Positions 44,033-52,826 of a stretch of 64,000 nucleotides of DNA are shown here, one piece after another (position 1 is the first letter of the stretch; every line of letters starts with the position of its first letter). The notes under the pieces are model-generated. The model was not told the DNA's origin and searched no databases. It was given only the letters and a program-made list of their open reading frames with translations. Where the stretch lies: the NCBI RefSeq assembly GCF_013408245.1, contig NZ_JACBYS010000002.1, positions 496,001 to 560,000 of the forward strand. The letters are read 5' to 3'. This DNA comes from Duganella sp. 1224 (GTDB taxonomy: Bacteria > Pseudomonadota > Gammaproteobacteria > Burkholderiales > Burkholderiaceae_D). The translations under genes and the position numbers were made by a program.

Positions 44033-44716
44033 ATGCCCCGCCGCGCCCGCCTGATATTGCCTGGTGCCCCGCTTCATATCATCCAGAGGGGCAATAACCG
44101 CCAAGCGTGCTTTTTCCAGGAGCGGGATCGCAGGCGCTATCTGGACTGGCTAACCGAGTATGCCGACGCCAGCGGCTGCGATGTCCATGCCTATGTGTTG
44201 ATGAGCAACCATGTCCACCTGCTGCTCACGCCCGCGTTCACACGCTCCGCCGGCGATTTGATGAAGGCTGTCGGCCAGCGCTACACGCAGTATGTGAATC
44301 GCAACTATGGCCGCACCGGTTCGCTGTGGGAGGGACGCTTCCGATCCTGCATCATCCAGGACCGCCATTATCTGTTGAACTGCTACCGCTATATCGAACT
44401 CAACCCGGTACGCGCCCAGATGACCACGCATCCAGCCGCCTATCCCTGGTCCAGCCATCGCAACAACGCTTACGGCGCCCACAGCGAGCTGTTGCGGCCC
44501 CACCCCTTATACCTGGCCTTGGGCGAGGACCAGCCCGCTCGCCAGAGCGCCTATCAATGCCTGTTTCAGCATGAGCTGGCATCGGACGTTATCGACAGCT
44601 TCCGCCGCTCCACCAACGGCAACTTCGTCTTGGGCGATACCGATTTTTCGCTCGGGGTGGAAGAAGCGCTAATGCAACGTGCTAGCCCCGGGCGAGCCGG
44701 CAGGCCAAGAATTTGA
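44033..44716 (+). CDS. rayT: REP-associated tyrosine transposase (RAYT, Y1_Tnp)
   Basis: A 227-residue protein from ATG 44033 (GTG 44024 is an alternative). It has the family opening PGAPLHIIQRGNNRQACFF, the metal-binding HUH motif SNHVHLLLTP, and the region GQRYTQYVNRNYGRTGSLWEGRF, which holds the candidate catalytic Tyr, then LNPVRAQM and PWSSHRNN. RAYTs are single-copy domesticated relatives of IS200/IS605 transposases and act on REP sequences. This gene is bracketed by inverted 14-bp REP copies. It converges on, and overlaps by 48 bp, the acyltransferase gene. Confidence 0.92.
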   Translation: MPRRARLILPGAPLHIIQRGNNRQACFFQERDRRRYLDWLTEYADASGCDVHAYVLMSNHVHLLLTPAFTRSAGDLMKAVGQRYTQYVNRNYGRTGSLWEGRFRSCIIQDRHYLLNCYRYIELNPVRAQMTTHPAAYPWSSHRNNAYGAHSELLRPHPLYLALGEDQPARQSAYQCLFQHELASDVIDSFRRSTNGNFVLGDTDFSLGVEEALMQRASPGRAGRPRI

Positions 44717-46717
44717 AAATCGTGGTCTGTCCCCAACGAATTTTTGCAGGGCGTGGTCTTGCTGGAAGACGCTGGGCAGGTGGCGAATAAGAAAGGCGGA
44801 GGTGAGGTGATTCCAATCCGTTATGAACGGCACACCATCGGCACTCGTTGGGCACGTCAGGTTTTGCGCCGGACAGATGATCCGGCCAAAATCAACATAG
44901 GAAAATTTGATGTCTTTGGGGTACAACGGCTCCGACTCGATGCTCTTGCCCGCTACCGGGTAGGTCGCGTACTGCAGGCATACCTCCGCGCCCTTTTTCG
45001 CCTTGACCATCAGCTTTTCACACGACGGAAAATCCTTGGGGTTGAGCTGGAAGTAATTCCCAAAAATGAACACTTCCATTTTCGGATTTTTGTTCGTCAA
45101 CAATTTGATCAGATCAAATCGGAAGGTGTTGGCGCCGTACTCAAAGGGCCTGTGGCTGACGAGCATGAGTGCCGTCGCATTGTTGACGACAGCAGGATCG
45201 TTCAGCAACGTTTCGAACGCGCTGCAATTTTTATCGTGCTTCTCGGCGGTGGATTTTGCGACTATGCGGCCGCCATCCAGGCTGACAGCGCAGCCCAGGT
45301 ACGATACGTTGACCAGGTTGTACCGGGTCAGATCAATGGTATGGCTCAATCCCACGCCCCAGTTGGTCACATAGGAGTCCCCCATGACCAACACCACCGG
45401 CTTGTTGATGTCGGGACTGCCGTAGAAATTGCGGAAACTGTCACCCAGGCTTAACTCGTAAGCCCGGGCCGCAGCCGGGAACAAGTTATTGACCCGCTTC
45501 TGAATTGGCCGAAAATACAATCCACCGCGCGCATAGGTGCTGTAGCCAACCGCTGCCACTACCGCCATCAGCACAATCAGCACCACAAGCTTCACTTTGC
45601 CATTGCCACCAAAACGCATGGGACGCTCAACCAGCCAGTACGTCAGCCACGCGAGTACGACAGCGACCACCACGGCGGCAATCCGCATGTCACGGCTCGG
45701 CGCGTCGACCTCCACCATTCGGAGAAACGACAGCAAAGGCCAATGCCACAGGTAGAGTGGAAAGCTGATCAAGCCAAACCAGACAGCGATCTTGTGCGAC
45801 AAGATGGCGCGGTTGATCCAGGCGTTGGCGCCCGCCAGAATCATCAGCACCGCGCCCGCGACCGGTATGACAGCCCATACGCCCGGAAAATCCGACTCTT
45901 TATTGATCTGCCAAAATCCGTAGCCTAGAAGCAGCGCCCCTGCAAATGAAACGACATTGGCCAGCGCCTGTCCGTCCGCCGCTTTAGCGTCCCGGTAAAT
46001 GACCCGGCCAAGAACACCGTCTATCCGGGTGACGATATTTGTATAGCGTCCCTTTTGGTAGACCGCATACCAGGCCAGCAGACTGCCACTCAACAGCTCC
46101 CAGAATCGCGTTTGCGGAGAATAAAAGGTGGCCGTCGCATCCGGCTTCACGCCTTCGATATTCAGATAAAACGACACGCTGGCAACCAGGATGGTGATCG
46201 TCAGCAGATTAAATTTGCGCTTCCAGGCAAGCCACAACAGCAGCGGCCACACCACATAAAATTGTTCTTCAATACCCAAGCTCCACAAGTGCAGCAGCGG
46301 CTTGGTTTCAGAAGTATTGTCGAAGTAACCGGCTTCATTCCAGAGGACGAAATTTGACACGAAGCCCGCACCGGCCGCCATGTGCTTGCCCAACTGCTTG
46401 AATTCGTCCGCCAGCAAGGTCTGCCACCCCAAAACAAAACAGGCGACAAGCACGACGATGAGCGCCGGGAAGATCCGCTTGATGCGACGGGCATAGAATT
46501 CGGCAAAGCTGAACGTGCCCCGATCCAGATTCTCAAAAATGATCGTCGATATCAGATAGCCCGAAATCACAAAGAAAATATCGACGCCAATAAAGCCGCC
46601 TTGTATCCTCACCGGAAAGGCGTGAAAAGCCACGACCGCCAGAACAGCAATGGCGCGTAATCCGTCAATGTCGGGACGGTATTTGGGATGGGATAGATGA
46701 GGGTGCTGAACTGTCAT
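44669..46717 (-). CDS. OafA/YrhL-type acyltransferase with SGNH domain; 3' end formed by RAYT module
   Basis: A 682-residue protein. The N-terminal acyltransferase-3 domain has YRPDIDGLRAIAVLAVVAFHA, GFIGVDIFFVISGYLIS, RRIKRIFPAL and LHLWSLGIEEQFY over ten helices. The periplasmic SGNH domain has VMGDSYVTNWG and the Asp/His pair in DWNHLT. Such proteins O-acetylate LPS, capsule or other glycans. The last ~23 residues (from KFVGDRPRF) are read through the right REP and the antisense 3' end of the RAYT gene, so the native stop was replaced. The gene looks more AT-rich than its neighbours, suggesting horizontal gain. Confidence 0.88.
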   Translation of the reverse strand: MTVQHPHLSHPKYRPDIDGLRAIAVLAVVAFHAFPVRIQGGFIGVDIFFVISGYLISTIIFENLDRGTFSFAEFYARRIKRIFPALIVVLVACFVLGWQTLLADEFKQLGKHMAAGAGFVSNFVLWNEAGYFDNTSETKPLLHLWSLGIEEQFYVVWPLLLWLAWKRKFNLLTITILVASVSFYLNIEGVKPDATATFYSPQTRFWELLSGSLLAWYAVYQKGRYTNIVTRIDGVLGRVIYRDAKAADGQALANVVSFAGALLLGYGFWQINKESDFPGVWAVIPVAGAVLMILAGANAWINRAILSHKIAVWFGLISFPLYLWHWPLLSFLRMVEVDAPSRDMRIAAVVVAVVLAWLTYWLVERPMRFGGNGKVKLVVLIVLMAVVAAVGYSTYARGGLYFRPIQKRVNNLFPAAARAYELSLGDSFRNFYGSPDINKPVVLVMGDSYVTNWGVGLSHTIDLTRYNLVNVSYLGCAVSLDGGRIVAKSTAEKHDKNCSAFETLLNDPAVVNNATALMLVSHRPFEYGANTFRFDLIKLLTNKNPKMEVFIFGNYFQLNPKDFPSCEKLMVKAKKGAEVCLQYATYPVAGKSIESEPLYPKDIKFSYVDFGRIICPAQNLTCPTSADGVPFITDWNHLTSAFLIRHLPSVFQQDHALQKFVGDRPRFSNSWPAGSPGASTLH
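44721..44734 (-). repeat. Right REP half-site of the RAYT module
   Basis: CGTGGTCTGTCCCC, 5 bp after the RAYT stop codon; read leftwards it lies inside the last codons of the acyltransferase gene. Confidence 0.85.
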
Positions 46718-46834
46718 AAAGCTCTTGGAGGAAGTCGATCGTCGCTATCGCAGAGCAGGGATTATACCGTCCTCATGGCGGCAACCGTCCCGGGGGAGTG
46801 GCGACCTCCGCAAGGACCATGAGCGCGGCCATAC

Positions 46835-46840
46835 TATAAT
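46835..46840 (+). promoter_or_regulatory. Putative -10 box of the second acyltransferase gene
   Basis: TATAAT 42 bp before the ATG at 46882. The -35 region is not convincing. The rest of the 164-bp divergent gap shows nothing else. Confidence 0.45.
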
Positions 46841-46881
46841 AGCGCGCTAAGCCGACCTACCATCAACCTCGCCGCGCCACC

Positions 46882-47976
46882 ATGCAAAAATACATCTTCG
46901 CCAATCAGTTGCGCGGCATCGCCGCCATGCTGGTGGTCATGACCCATTACTTCGGCACCTTCTTTGCCGAGCAGGATCTGCTGGCGGCGCGGACCTTCTC
47001 GCCCAATCTGCACCTGTTCAAGGGGTGGTGGGTGCACTTCTTCGAACTCGAATACCAAGGCCCGTTTGGCGTCGGACTGTTTTTCCTGATCAGCGGCTTT
47101 GTGATTCCCTTCAGCCTGCGCAAGACCAGCATGGCCGGCTTCCTGGTCAACCGCGCGCTGCGCATTTTCCCCACCTATGCCTGCTGCCTCGCGGTGGGGA
47201 CGCTGGCTGTCTACCTGAGCTCGCGTTACTGGGGTCAACCGTTCAGCTACGACGCCAAGGTGCTGGCGGCCAACGCGCTGCTGGTGCATAACCTGCTCGG
47301 CTTCCCGTCGATGGACGCGGTCAACTGGACGCTGGCAATCGAGATCAAGTTCTACCTGCTGATGGCGCTCGGCGGCACCGCCGTGCTGCGCCCGTCGCCC
47401 ACGTGGCTGATCGCCTTCGTGGCGGCGGCGCTGGCGCTGACCTGGAACGGCGAGCACGGCATCGGTATCGCCACACCGCTGCTGATGGAACTGAACTTCA
47501 TCGTCTTCATGCTGACCGGCTGCGTGTTCTACCAGCACGCCGCCCAGCTGATCTCGACCCGCGCGCTGGTGGTGCGCGCGCTGCTGATCGTGGCCGCCTT
47601 CAGCGGCACGTGGTCGATGGGGCCGCAAAAAGGCATGTTCCCCGGCGTGACCGTCTGGTACTACTGCGCCTTCATCGTGTTTGCGGTGTGCTATGCGCTG
47701 CGTGACCGCTTCCGTCCGGTGCGGGTGCTGGACTTCCTGGCCGCCATCAGCTATCCGCTGTACTGCGTGCACGCGCTGTTCGGCTACTGTGCGCTGAAGA
47801 TCCTGATTGATTTGGGCTGCCGCTACGGCGTGGCGATGCTGATCACCCTGCCCTGCACTTTCGCGCTGGCCTACCTCGTGCATCGCACGGTGGAAAGCGC
47901 GACCATCACGCTGGGCCACCGCTGGGCGGCGGCGCTGTCGCGTCACAAACGGCCGGTGATGCCGGCTGCGGTATAA
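46882..47976 (+). CDS. Acyltransferase-3 family membrane protein
   Basis: A 364-residue protein with about ten helices and no SGNH domain. Family motifs are FANQLRGIAAMLVVMTHYFG (R-G-x-A and the His used in acyl transfer), FGVGLFFLISGFVIPFSL and RIFPTYACCL. It likely acylates a glycan or lipid precursor at the membrane. It is divergent from the other acyltransferase gene, with which it may share a glycan target. Confidence 0.88.
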   Translation: MQKYIFANQLRGIAAMLVVMTHYFGTFFAEQDLLAARTFSPNLHLFKGWWVHFFELEYQGPFGVGLFFLISGFVIPFSLRKTSMAGFLVNRALRIFPTYACCLAVGTLAVYLSSRYWGQPFSYDAKVLAANALLVHNLLGFPSMDAVNWTLAIEIKFYLLMALGGTAVLRPSPTWLIAFVAAALALTWNGEHGIGIATPLLMELNFIVFMLTGCVFYQHAAQLISTRALVVRALLIVAAFSGTWSMGPQKGMFPGVTVWYYCAFIVFAVCYALRDRFRPVRVLDFLAAISYPLYCVHALFGYCALKILIDLGCRYGVAMLITLPCTFALAYLVHRTVESATITLGHRWAAALSRHKRPVMPAAV

Positions 47977-47989
47977 GCTCCTCCCCCCC

Positions 47990-48019
47990 CAAAAAAAAAG
48001 GCAGCCATACGGCTGCCTT
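47990..48019 (-). terminator. Rho-independent terminator of the type I secretion operon
   Basis: Stem AAGGCAGCC/GGCTGCCTT with a 4-base loop. Read leftward it is followed by T9, so it terminates the tolC-like gene (stop at 48039). Partial use for the converging acyltransferase is possible. Confidence 0.85.
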
Positions 48020-48038
48020 GGGATCGCTGCGTCATCGC

Positions 48039-49403
48039 TCAGTGGAAATAGTTACCAACCTCACGTATGTCGTCCACGCTAATGACGCCCGCTGCCGCGC
48101 GCAACCGCAGCGAGGCCATCAGATAGTTATAGCGTGCCTGGGCCAGATCGCGGTATGTCGTATTCAACTGTGCCTGTGCATTCAGCAAGTCGAGATTAAT
48201 ACGAATACCACCTTTGATACTCTGCTGCGTCGCTTTCAACAGTAATTCGCCGGAGACGACCGCCTGATCCAGAGCACGAATGCGAGACACGCTGCTGATC
48301 ACCGTCGTGTATTGCTTGCGCAAATCGAGCATCACTTTGTCGGTACGTATTTGCAGTTCGTCACGCGCCTTTTCCAGACCGGCTGCGGCCTGGCGGGTAC
48401 TGGCACTTACCGCACCGCCGGAATATAAAGGAATGTTAATCTGCACACCAATAGCCCGTATGGTCTGATCCTGATTGTAGGTATTCAGCGTGTCCGAATT
48501 CGCCTTGGTATAGCTGGCGACAAAATCGACACGTGGAGTATGACCAGCGCGGTTCTTGTTCACCTCCTGTTTTGCCGCCTCGATGGCGTAAGTCTGTGCC
48601 TCGATATTGGGATTGTGTTCCAGTGCCGTCTTGACCCAGGTTTCCAGGCCGCCCTCAGGCATGGGGGCGATACGGAAATTAGGCGCTAACGCGTCGATCT
48701 CAAAGTCCTGTTGACCAATGATTGTTCCTAGCGTGGCGCGCAACACTTGCAAATTATCTTGGGCTTCCAACAACTGGGCTTCCGCCAGATCAAGCTTAGA
48801 CTGGGTTTCCAGCATATCGGTGCGGGTACCCTCGCCTTTTTCGAACATGCGGTCATTGACCTTTTTTTGCTCGGCATAGGCGTCACGCTGGGCGGCCGCA
48901 AGGCGAACCTGCTCCGCAGCGAACAACACGTCGACGTAAGCGCTGCTGACCCGCAGCATGGTGTCCTGCAACTGCGCGGTATAGGTCGAATCACTATAGT
49001 CGGTTTGCGCTTTCCCCTGTTTGTAGCGCGCCCATGCATCCAGGCTGAATACAGGTTGACGCAGCGTCACGCTGCGTGAGCGGCTGTAATATTCAGGGTG
49101 GTCGGCAAAACCCTGCCCAGCGGAATTATAGGTAACCTGATCCGCGCGGTTCTTGCTGGCCGCATAATTGGCAGATATGTTCGGCAACAAGTTGGAACGA
49201 CCCAGCACCGCATATTCCTTGCCCCCTTGCGCGTCGTGCAGCGCACTGCGGTAGGTCGGATCATTGTTCAGCGCAGCCTCGTAAGCCTGCATCAGGCTGA
49301 TAGCAGAAGCGTGGCCACTGACTAGCAGTGCGCCAGCGGCCGCCATGGCACCAACCACACCGCGTAAGGCGGGCAGCCGGGAAATTGCTCGCTTAATCTT
49401 CAC
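48039..49403 (-). CDS. TolC-family outer-membrane protein of a type I secretion system
   Basis: A 454-residue protein with a signal peptide ending VSGHASA. The mature protein starts ISLMQAYEAALNNDP, the usual TolC opening, and shows two homologous halves with long helices (DMLETQSKLDLAEAQLLEAQ). It forms the trimeric outer-membrane channel. It is the last gene of a leftward operon with the ABC transporter and adaptor, so it is a dedicated export channel and not the general efflux TolC. The start codon lies 1 bp after the adaptor stop. Confidence 0.9.
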   Translation of the reverse strand: MKIKRAISRLPALRGVVGAMAAAGALLVSGHASAISLMQAYEAALNNDPTYRSALHDAQGGKEYAVLGRSNLLPNISANYAASKNRADQVTYNSAGQGFADHPEYYSRSRSVTLRQPVFSLDAWARYKQGKAQTDYSDSTYTAQLQDTMLRVSSAYVDVLFAAEQVRLAAAQRDAYAEQKKVNDRMFEKGEGTRTDMLETQSKLDLAEAQLLEAQDNLQVLRATLGTIIGQQDFEIDALAPNFRIAPMPEGGLETWVKTALEHNPNIEAQTYAIEAAKQEVNKNRAGHTPRVDFVASYTKANSDTLNTYNQDQTIRAIGVQINIPLYSGGAVSASTRQAAAGLEKARDELQIRTDKVMLDLRKQYTTVISSVSRIRALDQAVVSGELLLKATQQSIKGGIRINLDLLNAQAQLNTTYRDLAQARYNYLMASLRLRAAAGVISVDDIREVGNYFH

Positions 49404-49404
49404 G

Positions 49405-50766
49405 TCAATCCTCCACCATCGCCGACTTGGCGCGGTCGAATACAGGCTTCAGCAGATAGCTAGCCATCGTGCGCTCCCCGGTCTTGACGAACATTTCCAC
49501 TGGCATACCGGAACGAATATTGAGGTTCTTGGCAGCGATCAGCTTCTGGCCCTCCTTGGTTACACGGGCACGGACCTTGTAGTAAGGCTGGCCGGTGTGT
49601 TCGTCCACGGTGCGGTCGGCAGATACCTGGATCAGTTCACCCGGAATATGCGGCGTGCGGTTGGAATTAAAGGCGGAGAACAACAGTTCCACTTCCAGCC
49701 CGGTATGAACACGGTCAATCAAATTCACCGGCAACTGGCCTTCCACCACCAGCGCATCGTCGCTCGGTACGATATCCATCATTCGCATGCCAGGCCCCAC
49801 CACGCCGCCCTTGGTGAATACCGCCAGGTTAACGACGGTCCCGTCCACCGGTGCCTTGACTTCGGTGGCCGCCAGCTCATAGTCCTGTCCTTGCAGACGA
49901 CTATCCAACGAGTCGGCTTCGCGTTGTACATCGGACAGCTGAGTTCGTACTTCTTTCTGGTAATCAGAGGCGCGCTGTTGACGACGGAGTGTGGTTTCAG
50001 CGATCTGACGCTGAATGCGGCCGATGTTGCCATCGTCCTCCGAGATTGATCCGTTCAGCTGCACAAACAAGCGCTCGACTTCCTGCATCCGGCTACGCGC
50101 CACATAACCGTCCTTCGCCAAATCCCGCATATTGTCGAGCTGATCTTTAACAATGGCGTTCTGGCTTTGCTTGCTGGCGCGGGAATCTTTGAGGCCGGCA
50201 AGTTGCGATTTAAGGCCGGCGATATTCTCGTCGTACGCTTGCAACTCGCTGCTGAGCGAGGTACGGCGCGAGTTGAACAATTGCGTTTGCAGTTCCATGG
50301 CTTCCGCGACACGCGGATCCGACTTTTCTTTTAGCAGGACGTCAGGAAACGTCAGCTTGGTCAGGCCATCACGCTCGGCCAGCAGACGAGCTTCGCTCGC
50401 ACGGGCCACGATGAATTGCGCACGCGAGGTTTCTGCCTGCGCTTTGGCAATGGTCGGATTGAGGCGCACCAGCACTTGACCAGCTTTCACCACATCACCA
50501 TCCTTGACCAGGATGTCCTGAATCGTGCCGCCAGTCTGATGCTGGATCGACTTGCGGCTGCCCTCTTTCGCTACCGTGCCCTGCATCGGCACGCCTTTGT
50601 CCAGCGGCGCGAGCGATGCCCACAGAATGAAACCGAGTACACCGACCAGCACAATCACCCAGCCGATACGGGCGTAGGCACTGGCATCGGTATTCACATC
50701 CATCGGTGTCACATCGTGTGCGACGACTTCGGTGGCTCCTTTGGTATTAACACTCAAATTACTCAT
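49405..50766 (-). CDS. prtE: HlyD-family type I secretion adaptor (PrtE-like)
   Basis: A 453-residue membrane fusion protein with one N-terminal helix (IGWVIVLVGVLGFILWASLAP). A biotinyl/lipoyl half (GGTIQDILVKDGDVVKAGQVL), a long coiled coil (~110-290) and the second half with DGTVVNLAVFTKGGVVGPGMRMM follow. The C-terminal RSGMPVEMFVKTGERT strand is typical of type I adaptors. It links the ABC transporter to the TolC-like channel. It starts 3 bp downstream of the transporter stop. Confidence 0.92.
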   Translation of the reverse strand: MSNLSVNTKGATEVVAHDVTPMDVNTDASAYARIGWVIVLVGVLGFILWASLAPLDKGVPMQGTVAKEGSRKSIQHQTGGTIQDILVKDGDVVKAGQVLVRLNPTIAKAQAETSRAQFIVARASEARLLAERDGLTKLTFPDVLLKEKSDPRVAEAMELQTQLFNSRRTSLSSELQAYDENIAGLKSQLAGLKDSRASKQSQNAIVKDQLDNMRDLAKDGYVARSRMQEVERLFVQLNGSISEDDGNIGRIQRQIAETTLRRQQRASDYQKEVRTQLSDVQREADSLDSRLQGQDYELAATEVKAPVDGTVVNLAVFTKGGVVGPGMRMMDIVPSDDALVVEGQLPVNLIDRVHTGLEVELLFSAFNSNRTPHIPGELIQVSADRTVDEHTGQPYYKVRARVTKEGQKLIAAKNLNIRSGMPVEMFVKTGERTMASYLLKPVFDRAKSAMVED

Positions 50767-50768
50767 AT

Positions 50769-52592
50769 TTACTCCTGTTCCTTCGCGCGGGCCGTAGCGG
50801 CAGCCTGCATCTCGGCCAGTACTTGGGCTTGTGCCTGCGCCTGTGCCTGGGCTTGCGCCTGAGCCTGGGCTTGCGCCTGGGCTTGAGCTTGCTGCTGTGC
50901 CATCTTCTGGTTGGCCTCGTTCAGCGCATTGAGCACATCCTGGGTACCGCCAAACATATTGACCGTACCATCTCGTAACAACAGCAACTTGTTGGTGGCA
51001 GCAATCGCGGAGGTCCGGTGGGTAATCAACACGATCGTCTTTCCGTGCTGTCGCAGGTCATTCACGGCATTGATCAGCGCCGCCTCGCCGACATCATCCA
51101 GATTGGAATTGGGTTCATCCAACACGATCAGAGAGGGATCGCCGTACATTGCGCGTGCCAGGCCCAGACGCTGTTTCTGGCCGCCGGACAAGCCCGCGCC
51201 GCCGTCGCCCAGACGGGTGTCGTAGCCATCCGGCAGATGCAGAATCATGTCATGCACGCCGGCGCGCTTGGCGGCCTCCACCACCTTGTCCGCGTCAATC
51301 TCGCCAAACCGGGCAATGTTTTCGCTGACGGTACCACCAAACAATTCGATCTCCTGCGGCAGGTAACCAATATGCGGCCCCAGTTCGGCCTTGTTCCATT
51401 GGTAGATGTCGGCGCCGTCCAGGCGCACTTTGCCGACCGCGCTAGGCCAGACGCCCACCATCAAACGCGCTAGGGTCGACTTGCCGCAGCCGCTGGGGCC
51501 GATCACGCCCAGCACATCGCCCGGCTGAATGCCAAAGGTAATGCCTTTCAACACCGCCATATTTACGTTCGGCGGAGCGGCGGTCACACCTTCAACCGTC
51601 AGCACACCTTGCGGCTTGGGCAGTTCCATGCCGGCCGGGCGCTGAGGATTGTTGCCCAGCAGCGCCACCAAGCGCTCGTACGCACTGCGTGTATTGCTGT
51701 AGCTTTTCCAGACGCCGATTACTTGCTGCACTGGTGCCAACGCACGACCCACCAGGATCGAGGCCGCAATCATCATACCCGAGGAGATTTTGCCTTCGAT
51801 AACCAGCAGCGCGCCGAAGCCCAGCACCAGCGACTGCAGCGACACCTGCACGAACTTGGTGATCGACTGGATCCAGCCAGCCTTCTCGCTGGCATCCGCC
51901 TGCAGGCGCAGGAACAAGGAATGCGTCTTGAACCAGCGGTTCAACAAGCTCGGCAGCATCCCCATGGATTCGATCACTTCGGCATTGCGCAAGTTATTCG
52001 TCGCCAGCGCGCTGGACGTAATGGCCATCATATTGGCTTCTGCCAGGGGTTTGTGGGTAACGCGCTCGTTTACAAAAGCCAGAATGATCAGCACGATCGT
52101 ACCACCCAAGGCGAACAGCCCCAGCGATGGCTCGAACAGGAAAATCACAATCAGGTAAATCGGGAACCATGGCGCATCGAAGAAGGCGAACAATGCGTTG
52201 CCCGTCAGGAATTGTCGGATGTTGGTCAGGTCCTGCAGCGCTTGGCCGGCATTGCCGCCAACACGCTTCAAGTTCTGCTCAAATGCAGCAGTGTACACAC
52301 GCTTGTTCAATTCAATATCGAAACGGGCGCCGATGCGCACCAAGACGAAACTACGCACGAGTTCCAACCCGCTCATCAGCAAATACGCGCCCAACATGAT
52401 GATGGTGAGCATGACCAGCGTCAACTCGTTGCGACTGGCCAGCACCCGGTCATATACCTGCAGCATATACAACGAGGGCACCAGCATCAGCAGATTGGTG
52501 ATGGCGCTGAATACGCCCACGGTCACAAAGGTCTTTTTAAAAGATGAAAGGACCTGAATGATCTCGTTTTTGGGTTCTAGAAGTTTTTTCAT
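50769..52592 (-). CDS. prtD: Type I secretion ABC transporter (PrtD-like) with Ala-Gln repeat tail
   Basis: A 607-residue permease-ATPase from ATG 52592; a GTG at 52604 is also possible, and neither has a clear Shine-Dalgarno sequence. Six membrane helices span ~25-310. The ATPase has Walker A GPSGCGKST, signature LSGGQKQRLGLARAM, Walker B SLIVLDEPNSNLDD and the switch His in VLITHRTSA. No N-terminal C39 peptidase-like domain is present, as in PrtD/HasD types. The C-terminus carries QQQ then (AQ)11, followed by a short charged tail. The perfect CRP-type site at 52700-52715 lies upstream. Confidence 0.92.
   Translation of the reverse strand: MKKLLEPKNEIIQVLSSFKKTFVTVGVFSAITNLLMLVPSLYMLQVYDRVLASRNELTLVMLTIIMLGAYLLMSGLELVRSFVLVRIGARFDIELNKRVYTAAFEQNLKRVGGNAGQALQDLTNIRQFLTGNALFAFFDAPWFPIYLIVIFLFEPSLGLFALGGTIVLIILAFVNERVTHKPLAEANMMAITSSALATNNLRNAEVIESMGMLPSLLNRWFKTHSLFLRLQADASEKAGWIQSITKFVQVSLQSLVLGFGALLVIEGKISSGMMIAASILVGRALAPVQQVIGVWKSYSNTRSAYERLVALLGNNPQRPAGMELPKPQGVLTVEGVTAAPPNVNMAVLKGITFGIQPGDVLGVIGPSGCGKSTLARLMVGVWPSAVGKVRLDGADIYQWNKAELGPHIGYLPQEIELFGGTVSENIARFGEIDADKVVEAAKRAGVHDMILHLPDGYDTRLGDGGAGLSGGQKQRLGLARAMYGDPSLIVLDEPNSNLDDVGEAALINAVNDLRQHGKTIVLITHRTSAIAATNKLLLLRDGTVNMFGGTQDVLNALNEANQKMAQQQAQAQAQAQAQAQAQAQAQAQAQVLAEMQAAATARAKEQE
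50823..50888 (-). repeat. Hexanucleotide repeat encoding (Ala-Gln)11
   Basis: Eleven in-frame six-base units near the 3' end of the transporter gene; third positions vary (GCC/GCT/GCA and CAG/CAA), so the array is not homogeneous. Confidence 0.85.
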
Positions 52593-52699
52593 GGAAGGCG
52601 TCACAAGGCAGGTTGAACGCGGGCCGCTCTGGCAGGCCGCTACTCGTCACTTACGAGAATTGACAGGATGCAGCATTATCGCTCAAAAGCATTACAAAA

Positions 52700-52715
52700 T
52701 GTGATCTGTGTCACA
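52700..52715 (-). promoter_or_regulatory. CRP-type operator upstream of the type I secretion operon
   Basis: TGTGATCTGTGTCACA, both TGTGA/TCACA half-sites perfect. On the leftward strand GATAAT at 52680-52675 is a plausible -10 box; the site then centres at about -39.5, near the class II activation position. The rest of the 52605-52750 gap shows no gene. Confidence 0.75.
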
Positions 52716-52752
52716 TTTTTTACACTTGCATCGTGTGGCAGGGTCACAAAAT

Positions 52753-52780
52753 AAAAAATCCCGCCCCAAAGGGCGGGATT
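52753..52780 (-). terminator. Rho-independent terminator of the secreted-protein gene
   Basis: Stem AATCCCGCCC/GGGCGGGATT with a CAAA loop; read leftward it is followed by a T-run. It lies 47 bp past the stop codon and insulates the secretion operon. Confidence 0.92.
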
Positions 52781-52826
52781 CGAAGACCTCAGACAGGAGG
52801 TTGCCCTCCCGTCATCAGACCGTTAA

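Larger units (their letters stand above)
43916..44734 (+). mobile_element. RAYT-REP module (819 bp)
   Basis: The unit runs from GGGGACAGACCACG to its inverse CGTGGTCTGTCCCC and contains only the transposase. The 14-bp flanks match exactly, and both copies neighbour a TTTTTGCA stretch. No target-site duplication was found, as expected for this class. Confidence 0.8.
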
